This document shows, in pieces, positions 8,123 through 13,547 of a stretch of DNA of 13,547 nt. Positions within the stretch are counted from its first letter, which is position 1; every line of letters starts with the position of its first letter. Origin of the DNA: Actinomycetes bacterium (lineage in GTDB: Bacteria; Actinomycetota; Acidimicrobiia; Spongiisociales; UBA5794); the NCBI GenBank assembly GCA_024275815.1, contig JAJRYI010000232.1:1-13547 (forward strand), read 5' to 3'. The position numbers and the translations under genes were made by a program. The notes below the pieces were generated by a model, which was not told where the DNA came from, did not search any database, and saw only the letters and a program-made list of their open reading frames with translations.

Positions 8123-8389
8123 ATGGCCAATATCAAGTCACAGATCAAGCGCAACCGACAGACCGAGCGGCTGTACGCCAGGAACAAGGCGATTCGGTCC
8201 GAGATGAAGACTCGCTCCAAGCAGACGCTCGCAGCAGCCGAGGCTGGCGACACCGAAAAGGCTGAAGAGCTTCTCCGTCTCGCCCAGCAGCGTTTCGACA
8301 TGGCCGTCACCAAGGGCGTCCTGCACAAGAACACCGCTGCACGCCGCAAAGCCCGTCTCACCGCTCAGGTGCGCACACTGCTCGGATAG
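8123..8389 (+). CDS. rpsT: Small ribosomal subunit protein S20
   Basis: An 88-residue S20, a primary 16S rRNA-binding protein of the 30S subunit that folds as a three-helix bundle. The start MANIKSQIKRN is the characteristic N-terminus; the LHKNTAARRKARL stretch near the C-terminus is also typical. The reading frame is open upstream to 8012, but the family alignment places the start at 8123. The leader has a weak, distant ribosome-binding site partly enclosed in a small hairpin; S20 synthesis is autoregulated in some bacteria. Only 3 bases separate its TAG from the greA ATG, so the two are probably one transcript. Confidence 0.97.
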   Translation: MANIKSQIKRNRQTERLYARNKAIRSEMKTRSKQTLAAAEAGDTEKAEELLRLAQQRFDMAVTKGVLHKNTAARRKARLTAQVRTLLG

Positions 8390-8392
8390 CCG

Positions 8393-8872
8393 ATGACAGA
8401 AGAAACCGGCACCTGGCTCACGCCTGCGGCACTCAAGAAGCTGCAGGACGAGCTCGACCTCCTCACGACCACCGGACGGGACGAGGTCATCGCGCGCATC
8501 GCCGAAGCACGTGACCACGGGGATCTCAAGGAGAACTCCGAGTACGACACGGCAAAGAACGATCAGGGCCTCATGGAGGCAAGGATCCGCCAGCTCAAAC
8601 ACATCATCGACAACGCCCACGTATCTGAGGTCGAACACTCCGACGTCGTAGCGGTCGGCACGATCGCAACCGTCGTCGATGAGGACGGTGACGAGATGGA
8701 GTTCTTCATCGCACCTGCTGAGAACAAGGTTCCGGGCCTCCTGCTCGCATCACCCGACAGCCCCCTTGGCGACGCACTCCTCGGTGCAGGCCCGGGCGAC
8801 GAGGTCAGCTACAACGCCCCAGGTGGAACGTTCTCGTACCGCGTGATCGATGTCAGGGTCTACGAGGGCTGA
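8393..8872 (+). CDS. greA: Transcription elongation factor GreA
   Basis: A 159-residue GreA of normal length. It binds the RNA polymerase secondary channel and stimulates cleavage of backtracked transcripts. The N-terminal coiled coil spans about 10-75 and carries GDLKENSEY at 43-51, whose acidic pair (Asp44, Glu47) corresponds to the magnesium-coordinating tip residues of E. coli GreA. NDQGLMEARIRQLKHII follows in the second helix of the coil. The C-terminal FKBP-like domain covers about 84-159, with SPLGDALLGAGPGDEVSY. It begins 3 bases after rpsT and has only a weak GGA-type ribosome-binding site, so coupling to rpsT is likely. The next gene is convergent. The rpsT-greA pairing is less usual than the lepA-rpsT divergence. 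Confidence 0.97.
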   Translation: MTEETGTWLTPAALKKLQDELDLLTTTGRDEVIARIAEARDHGDLKENSEYDTAKNDQGLMEARIRQLKHIIDNAHVSEVEHSDVVAVGTIATVVDEDGDEMEFFIAPAENKVPGLLLASPDSPLGDALLGAGPGDEVSYNAPGGTFSYRVIDVRVYEG

Positions 8873-8876
8873 AGAG

Positions 8877-8911
8877 TTCACAGCCAACAGCTCACAGCTC
8901 ACAGCCGACAG
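8877..8911. repeat. Heptamer tandem array, copy 1 (NNNACAG x5)
   Basis: Five consecutive 7-base units each end in ACAG: TTCACAG, CCAACAG, CTCACAG, CTCACAG, CCGACAG. The array starts 5 bases after the greA stop. A second five-unit array with the same unit and orientation lies at 9490-9524, on the other side of the nitrobindin-like gene. The function is unknown. Confidence 0.75.
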
Positions 8912-8916
8912 TCGGA

Positions 8917-8937
8917 AATCCAAGGTGCTTCGGGATT
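8917..8937 (+). terminator. Weak hairpin downstream of greA
   Basis: AATCCAAG and CTTCGGGATT can pair across a GTG loop, giving eight base pairs with a two-base bulge. No T-run follows, so it is only a possible transcript end between two convergent genes. A second weak stem, GGAGAA (8958-8963) with TTCTCC (8975-8980), lies in the same 135-base gap. Confidence 0.25.
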
Positions 8938-9007
8938 CGTGCGCATCTTCGGCAAACGGAGAACGGTGAACTACTTCTCCCCTATCCGCTGATCCTCCCG
9001 GAAACTG

Positions 9008-9487
9008 CTAGCTGCGGCGCAGCTTTGCTTTCAGATGAAGCTGGTGGGGTTGGCCGACGGCTCCCATCCACATCTCGTAACTCAGATCGTCGCCGTCGAC
9101 GTCGATGTTCCGTTCGACCGACAGGACCTCTTTGGCCGTCGAGGTGCGTTCCACAGTGATGGTTCGCAACCGCAGGCTCGTTCCCTCGACCGTTCCCTCA
9201 TAGACCTCGACGATGCCGGTCGGTTGAGCCATCGTCGCCTCGGCCCTGCCTGTTCCTCCGGATCGGAAGAACCCCGCTTCGGTGTGCAGCGGCGCACCGG
9301 CGTCCGGGTGGTCCCCTGCCCGCCACGTCATCTGGGTGTACTTGAGGAACGGTTTTCCCGGCGGAGCGACGAACGCGATCTCCTCACGGTACGAGAAGTC
9401 ATCGATCGTCGGGTAGATTCCAACGCCCTCCCCCTCCCAGGTACCAACGAGGAACGAGAGCTGTGCGATGTCTGGATGTGTGGTCAT
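9008..9487 (-). CDS. Nitrobindin-like heme-binding beta-barrel protein (THAP4/DUF1794 family)
   Basis: A 159-residue protein of the fatty-acid-binding-like barrel family that includes nitrobindins. The N-terminal signature GTWEGEGVGIYPT at 15-27, followed by FSYREEIAF, is diagnostic. PLHTEAGFFR (66-75) and the C-terminal QLHLKAKLRR (149-158) also match. His151 is the likely proximal ferric-heme ligand by position. Family knowledge: nitrobindins bind ferric heme and NO and can isomerise peroxynitrite to nitrate; the activity of this copy is inferred. It has no signal peptide, so it should be cytoplasmic. The ATG at 9487 has no clear ribosome-binding site because the leader is made of a heptamer array. 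Matching arrays flank the gene on both sides. Confidence 0.87.
   Translation of the reverse strand: MTTHPDIAQLSFLVGTWEGEGVGIYPTIDDFSYREEIAFVAPPGKPFLKYTQMTWRAGDHPDAGAPLHTEAGFFRSGGTGRAEATMAQPTGIVEVYEGTVEGTSLRLRTITVERTSTAKEVLSVERNIDVDGDDLSYEMWMGAVGQPHQLHLKAKLRRS
9010..9032 (+). terminator. Possible greA-side terminator inside the nitrobindin-like 3' end
   Basis: A perfect 6-base inverted repeat, AGCTGC (9010-9015) and GCAGCT (9019-9024), with a GGC loop is followed on the plus strand by TTGCTTTC. This resembles an intrinsic terminator for rpsT-greA read-through. It overlaps the last codons and stop of the convergent gene, so it may simply reflect coding sequence. Confidence 0.33.
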
Positions 9488-9489
9488 GA

Positions 9490-9524
9490 AGAACAGCCTA
9501 CAGATGACAGCTCACAGCCAACAG
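9490..9524. repeat. Heptamer tandem array, copy 2 (NNNACAG x5)
   Basis: Five consecutive units end in ACAG: AGAACAG, CCTACAG, ATGACAG, CTCACAG, CCAACAG. The array fills all but two bases of the gap between the nitrobindin-like ATG and the stop of the acetyltransferase gene. It has the same unit and orientation as the array at 8877-8911, including the exact shared units CTCACAG and CCAACAG. Confidence 0.75.
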
Positions 9525-10379
9525 CTAGCCGAAGCGGTACACGGCGGACTCGGCCACCTGGCGGTAGCCGATGCGTTGGTAGATCTCGTTCGAGGTGGGG
9601 TTCGCCAGATCCGTGTATAGGAAACAGAACCGGTAGCCGTCGTCGAGAAGTGACTGCGATTGGTGGGCGACGAGGCTGGTCGCGTACCCGTGGCCACGCA
9701 GGTGCGGCGGTGTGTACACCGGCCCGATTCGGATGCCGCTGCGCGTCGGACCGCCGTGACCGCTCAGGGACACGGCCTCCCCCTCATCGACCCACAACCA
9801 GTATCCGCCCGGGCTGTCGCCACCGAGGCGTCGCCCGACCATCTCGGTCATCCGATCAACGTCATGCTCCTCGTCGGGGATCGCCTCTCGAGCGAAGTCG
9901 AGTTGCCACGCCACGATGAGATCGAGATCTGCGATCGTGCCCCGGCGCGGCGCACCCGGCGCTGCGACGGTCTCGGTCACCGAATCGAGAGAGAACACGC
10001 CCTGACGCATGGAGAGCTCCGCGAACGTCCCCGCGCGTGCCTGCCACGTAGCAACGAAGGTGTCGATGGTCGGCCGGTTACCCGTGGCCCCGGGGATATC
10101 GATGCCGGTTTCGAAGACGTGTTCGGCAAGGAGGCTCGCGGCCTCGTCGTCATGAGCATCTGCAAGGATCATGTTGTGCGGAGCCGTCACGAGCGACGCG
10201 GCGGTCGGCGCTCCCGATCGCTCCACGATGAACATCCTATGGCTCGGGTACACATCTGGGGACCGAGCGATCGTCCCTGCAATACCGAGGATCAGGTTGT
10301 TCCTTGCCTCGTCCTCGAGGAGGCAAGCAGCACGCTCGAGGAACGCCGCGACCCCGGTGATCTCGTGGAACGTCGTCAT
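9525..10379 (-). CDS. GNAT family N-acetyltransferase, two-domain
   Basis: A 284-residue predicted acetyl-CoA-dependent N-acetyltransferase. The C-terminal GNAT domain (about 145-284) has the acetyl-CoA pyrophosphate loop within IGPVYTPPHLRGHGYATSL at 218-236 (core RGHGYA), then FLYTDLANPTSNEIYQRIGY at about 253-272, typical of the COG3393/FR47-like group. The N-terminal half (about 1-130) looks like the degenerate GNAT-like domain found in that group. The substrate cannot be predicted. The ATG at 10379 has only a weak AGG upstream. It follows holA after 38 bases. That gap contains a GAGCC/GGCTC stem (10385-10389 with 10400-10404) but no T-run, so read-through from holA is plausible. Confidence 0.87.
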   Translation of the reverse strand: MTTFHEITGVAAFLERAACLLEDEARNNLILGIAGTIARSPDVYPSHRMFIVERSGAPTAASLVTAPHNMILADAHDDEAASLLAEHVFETGIDIPGATGNRPTIDTFVATWQARAGTFAELSMRQGVFSLDSVTETVAAPGAPRRGTIADLDLIVAWQLDFAREAIPDEEHDVDRMTEMVGRRLGGDSPGGYWLWVDEGEAVSLSGHGGPTRSGIRIGPVYTPPHLRGHGYATSLVAHQSQSLLDDGYRFCFLYTDLANPTSNEIYQRIGYRQVAESAVYRFG

Positions 10380-10417
10380 CTCGCGAGCCTACCGGCACCG
10401 GCTCTGGCGAACAGCCG

Positions 10418-11401
10418 TTACCTGCTCATCCATCGACACATCGCAACGGTGAGGCGTTCGAGGGTGACACGGTGGGTCGCCTCCGGCTGTGTCTTGATGA
10501 CGAGATCTGCCTTCGAGATGGCTCTCACCGAGTTCGCGAGGGCGGCGCCGTTGGCCCGGGTGCGTGACTCCCAGATCTTCTTCGTGGCCCACGACTTCGG
10601 ATTCGCCTTCGCCCACGCCACGTACGAGTCGTAGTCGGGTGCGACCGCAGCGAGGGACCGCTTGCGCACCTCGCCTTCGAGGTACGACAACAGCACGAGC
10701 GGGTGCTGGTGCTCGAGGAAATCGGAGAGACGTCGCAGCGCCTGGCCCTGGTCTCCAGACATGATGGCGTCCCCGAGAAACCACATCGGCTCATCCGGGC
10801 GGTTCGTGAAGCGTTCCTTCACATCGTCCGCCGAGATGACCGTGTCCGTGACGGCGAGTTGATCTATGGCGTTGCGCATCTGGGACGTGTCTGACCCGAA
10901 CGTCTGGAGCAGCTCCGATCTCGCTGCCTGATCGATGCGCAACCCGTTCGCCTTGGCGTACTCAGAGATCCACGCAGCAGCATCCCGTTCGGTGATCGAT
11001 CTGACCGTGAGCACCTCACCACTGGCAGCAACGATCTTCTTCAGGGATGCAGGGAGAGTCCCCGAGGCCGTGAACACTGCAACAGCTTCGGCCGGATCTG
11101 CGTTGGTGAGGATCTCGATGATCGCATCGATCTCGGCCTTGAGGAGCTGGTGCGCATCGACGACGAGCACGCCGGTTCGGCCCCCGAACAACGAACCCGA
11201 TTGGAGGGCAGGAACGATCGCACGCACCGGGTCTCTCAGTGCAGTCCCGTCGTCGGCAGCGGCGGCTCCCTTGGCCGGGACATCGACGCGTTCGGGGCTG
11301 TCGACGCCTTCACGCTCGAAGATCTCGGCGGCCTGCGTGAGCATCCGCTCGCGCTCAGAGGCACCTGCCTCCCTCGGTCCGATGATGCCGTGCCACGCCA
11401 T
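10418..11401 (-). CDS. holA: DNA polymerase III subunit delta
   Basis: A 327-residue HolA, the delta subunit of the clamp loader that opens the beta sliding clamp. The AAA+-like N-terminal fold without a P loop appears as LFGGRTGVLVVDAHQLLKAE and VAVFTASGTLPASLKKIV. The middle domain has ITERDAAAWISEYAKANGL and LLQTFGSDTSQMRNAIDQLA. The C-terminal collar domain contains MWFLGDAIMSGDQGQALRRL and LVLLSYLEGEVRKRS. The length is normal for the family. The ATG at 11401 gives an N-terminus (WHGIIGPREAG) that aligns with the usual hydrophobic-Gly-x-Glu start; the ribosome-binding site is poor. It lies 51 bases after comEC, a very widespread arrangement that supports both calls. Confidence 0.93.
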   Translation of the reverse strand: MAWHGIIGPREAGASERERMLTQAAEIFEREGVDSPERVDVPAKGAAAADDGTALRDPVRAIVPALQSGSLFGGRTGVLVVDAHQLLKAEIDAIIEILTNADPAEAVAVFTASGTLPASLKKIVAASGEVLTVRSITERDAAAWISEYAKANGLRIDQAARSELLQTFGSDTSQMRNAIDQLAVTDTVISADDVKERFTNRPDEPMWFLGDAIMSGDQGQALRRLSDFLEHQHPLVLLSYLEGEVRKRSLAAVAPDYDSYVAWAKANPKSWATKKIWESRTRANGAALANSVRAISKADLVIKTQPEATHRVTLERLTVAMCRWMSR

Positions 11402-11452
11402 GTGGGCAATGTAGCCCGTCGGATGCTCGTTCCGGCCGTCGCGGTAACTGTC

Positions 11453-13547
11453 TCACCGACTCTCAACCAGAGGGACCACGACGTCACCCACCACGAACGT
11501 GCGTGTGAGGTCGGCCCCTGTTCCTTCGAGCACGCCTACGATCTGGGGGTTCGGATGGCCGTACCTGTTCTCACCGTAGGACAGAACGGCAACATCGCCG
11601 ACCGTGCGCTCGAGCCACGCGAGGTCGGTCGATGACGAGCCGTGGTGAGGCACGATGAGGACATCGGGTCGCAGCGGCGGCAGCTCCCGTTGGGCGATCG
11701 CTTCGATGTCTCCTGGGATCAGTGCGGAACGTCCCGCCGTCGCCATGATCACAACGGATCCGTCGTTGTCGGAGTCGTACCTTCGTCGTGGACCAACGAC
11801 CTCGATGCTGATCGCTCCCAGCATCAGACCCGTTCCGGCCTCCACTTCCATCACCGGTGTGCGGGCGACCAGTGCGGCATCGACAACCGCAGCCAGTAGA
11901 TCCGAAGCCGGGACGAATCGGCCGATCCACAACTCCCCCACGTCGTATGACTCGAGTATCTCGACGAGTCCGGCAACGTGATCTGCATCACCGTGGGTAG
12001 CGACCACGACGTCGAGTCTGGAGACCCCCCGTCTGCGAAGCGCCCGGTCCAGCATGCCCGCATCGGGTCCCCCATCGATGAGCATCGATCGTCCCGAGGG
12101 ATCCTGGAGCAGGATCGCGTCGCCCTGCCCCACATCGAGCGCGACGAGCGTCGGCACCACCGGCCATGGAGGCGATTGGCCCACAGCGACGAGCATCACG
12201 ACCACCGCCGCTGCAACTCCCACAGGGCGCGTAGCACGGGCTGCGACGAGCAACCCCGTAGCGATCGTCGCTGCGACTCCCGCTACACCCAGTTGCGGAC
12301 CCGCCGATGCAACATCTGCGATCGTGAGCACCGTCTGCGCAACGGCCGAGGCAACCGGATGCAACGCCCCAACCGCAAGGGTCAACCCCCCGAGCACCGT
12401 CGCCGCGGTCACCAGAGGAGCAACCACCAGGTTCGCAAGCGGAGCGACCAAAGGCATCGAGCCGAAGACGGCGAGGATGATCGGTGCCACGGCGACCTGT
12501 GCCGAGACCGTCACCAGCAACGGCATCCACAGCCACCGCGGCTGGCGACCTCGAGAGAGCGCGACACCGACCAGGACACCGGCCGTCGCCATCACGGAGA
12601 GCTGAAACCCGACGGAGCCGAGTATATCTCCCGAGACGAGCAGCAGTGTGGTGACGGCCACACCGAGCGCCATCCATGGATCGACCGGCACACCGAGTGA
12701 TGCACCTACGAGTGGCACCGCGGTCATCACCGAGGCCCGGATCACCGAGGGTTCCCAGCGTGTGACGACGACGAACACGACAAGGCCCACAGCCCCGAGG
12801 AGTACACGGAAGCGTGGCCGGATAGACAGTGGAGCGGTGACGATCCACCACGCGAGCATGAAAACTGCAACGTTGGATCCCGAGACTGCGACGTAGTGGG
12901 CGAGGCCGCTTCGTCGGAGGTTCTCGAGGTCGACGGCACCGAGCCGCCGCGTGTCACCGATGAGCAGCCCGATGATGAGTCCGTCGCTTGCCCGGTCGCT
13001 CCGGAACGTCGTCTGAACCCGACGGCGGATCGCGTTCCCAACGACGAACGCCGGGTTGCGACTCGGTTGCACCGCTTCAACCATCTCGATGCTGAACGTT
13101 CCTGCCACGATCTCGTCCCTGATCCTTCTCACGCCGCTGCGAAGCGATCCTCGGGCCGTCACGGTGGATCCAACCTCGGTCGACTCGTTGAGGCCCTCAA
13201 CGGCGATACGTGGTCCGTTCCAAGGCTGCCCATCGATGAGGCGAGGCTCTCCAACGGCGATCCCGTATCTGTTCGCGCTAGCGTCCTCGACGACACGAAA
13301 GGTCAGCTCAACGCCACCCACCGGGACACTCGATGTCCTCGTCGTCGCCTCGCGCATGGTCGCCGCACTCCCGGAGGCCATGCCGAGCACGACGAACACG
13401 CCAGCGACCAGCATCGTGGTCCGTGCCCGACGGTGGACAGCCACAGCAGGTACAACGCCGAGCACAGCAACCCCGAGCACGGTCGGTCCAACAAGCACAC
13501 CGAGTGCCGTCGATATCGCTGCAAGGAGCGCCCAGCAAGCTGGCTCA
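11453..13547 (-). CDS. comEC: ComEC/Rec2 family DNA internalization channel (5' end beyond window)
   Basis: An integral membrane protein that carries transforming DNA across the cytoplasmic membrane. The frame stays open to the right edge. The first in-window start candidate (GTG at 13498) falls inside a continuous hydrophobic helix (ALLAAISTALG upstream, VLVGPTVLGVAVLG after it), so the true start is probably outside. Numbered from that GTG, 681 residues are seen. They comprise N-terminal helices, a soluble beta-rich segment, then the multi-helix Competence domain (about 165-440, with GLLIGDTRRL and GLAHYVAVSGSNVAVF). A metallo-beta-lactamase-like domain follows, with LDVGQGDAILL from 454, HGDADH at 502-507 and VPHHGSSSTD. 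The metal-binding motif is intact, suggesting a functional nuclease-type domain. No comEA is in the window. Confidence 0.94.
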   Translation of the reverse strand, partial: EPACWALLAAISTALGVLVGPTVLGVAVLGVVPAVAVHRRARTTMLVAGVFVVLGMASGSAATMREATTRTSSVPVGGVELTFRVVEDASANRYGIAVGEPRLIDGQPWNGPRIAVEGLNESTEVGSTVTARGSLRSGVRRIRDEIVAGTFSIEMVEAVQPSRNPAFVVGNAIRRRVQTTFRSDRASDGLIIGLLIGDTRRLGAVDLENLRRSGLAHYVAVSGSNVAVFMLAWWIVTAPLSIRPRFRVLLGAVGLVVFVVVTRWEPSVIRASVMTAVPLVGASLGVPVDPWMALGVAVTTLLLVSGDILGSVGFQLSVMATAGVLVGVALSRGRQPRWLWMPLLVTVSAQVAVAPIILAVFGSMPLVAPLANLVVAPLVTAATVLGGLTLAVGALHPVASAVAQTVLTIADVASAGPQLGVAGVAATIATGLLVAARATRPVGVAAAVVVMLVAVGQSPPWPVVPTLVALDVGQGDAILLQDPSGRSMLIDGGPDAGMLDRALRRRGVSRLDVVVATHGDADHVAGLVEILESYDVGELWIGRFVPASDLLAAVVDAALVARTPVMEVEAGTGLMLGAISIEVVGPRRRYDSDNDGSVVIMATAGRSALIPGDIEAIAQRELPPLRPDVLIVPHHGSSSTDLAWLERTVGDVAVLSYGENRYGHPNPQIVGVLEGTGADLTRTFVVGDVVVPLVESR

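Noticed and set aside
8138..8638. 166-codon minus-strand frame opposite rpsT and greA
   Set aside because: Antisense to two short but certain genes; the hydrophobic Leu/Cys-rich translation is an artefact of complementing their codons.
8877..9524. CRISPR array or phage attachment sites for the repeats flanking the nitrobindin-like gene
   Set aside because: Units are 7 bases, contiguous and without spacers, so not CRISPR. No integrase, tRNA or transposase is nearby to support att sites.
10385..10404. Terminator between holA and the GNAT gene
   Set aside because: The GAGCC/GGCTC stem has a 10-base loop and no T-run, and lies directly in front of the next start; too weak to call.
9035..10634. 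Two long plus-strand frames (9035-9919, 9660-10634) opposite the nitrobindin-like, GNAT and holA genes
   Set aside because: Both cross gene boundaries antisense to three proteins with recognisable families; composition is typical of GC-rich shadow frames.

Overview
The window is a stretch of chromosome from a GC-rich actinobacterium. The BldD-type regulator, the hrcA-dnaJ pair, and the Thr/Pro-rich extracytoplasmic linker together suggest a deep lineage such as Acidimicrobiia; that placement is inference. Coding density is very high. Eleven of the thirteen genes lie on the minus strand, and no insertion sequence, tRNA, rRNA or CRISPR array was seen. No gene-free stretch exceeds 135 bases.

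Right to left, in the direction of minus-strand transcription: comEC (DNA-uptake channel, running off the right edge), holA (DNA polymerase III delta), a two-domain GNAT acetyltransferase, and a nitrobindin-like heme protein. Then comes a plus-strand island of rpsT (ribosomal protein S20) and greA, divergent from lepA. On the minus strand, lepA (EF4) and hemW (heme chaperone) follow, then the heat-shock block hrcA-dnaJ-rsmE, a BldD-like c-di-GMP-type regulator, phoH, and the N-terminus of a membrane protein that looks like a PgpH/7TM-HD phosphodiesterase, cut by the left edge. Many minus-strand neighbours overlap by 4-8 bases (lepA/hemW, hrcA/dnaJ, dnaJ/rsmE, phoH/pgpH), which implies translational coupling.

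The most informative non-coding signal is a CIRCE operator (15 of 18 arm positions match consensus) at 4991-5017. It coincides exactly with the last eight codons and stop of hemW and ends 9 bases before the hrcA ATG. hrcA has no Shine-Dalgarno sequence, so an autoregulated, possibly leaderless, promoter inside hemW is likely.

Other points worth attention: a PASTA domain embedded in the extracellular part of the PgpH-like protein; a BldD homologue that keeps the RXD-X8-RXXD c-di-GMP signature and sits between rsmE and phoH; a 14-base motif shared by the gaps upstream of the bldD-like gene and phoH; and two short arrays of a 7-base repeat (NNNACAG, five units each) that bracket the nitrobindin-like gene.

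Most genes are conserved housekeeping functions in translation, replication, proteostasis and RNA processing. I found no complete novel defence or biosynthetic system. The unusual content is regulatory and architectural.
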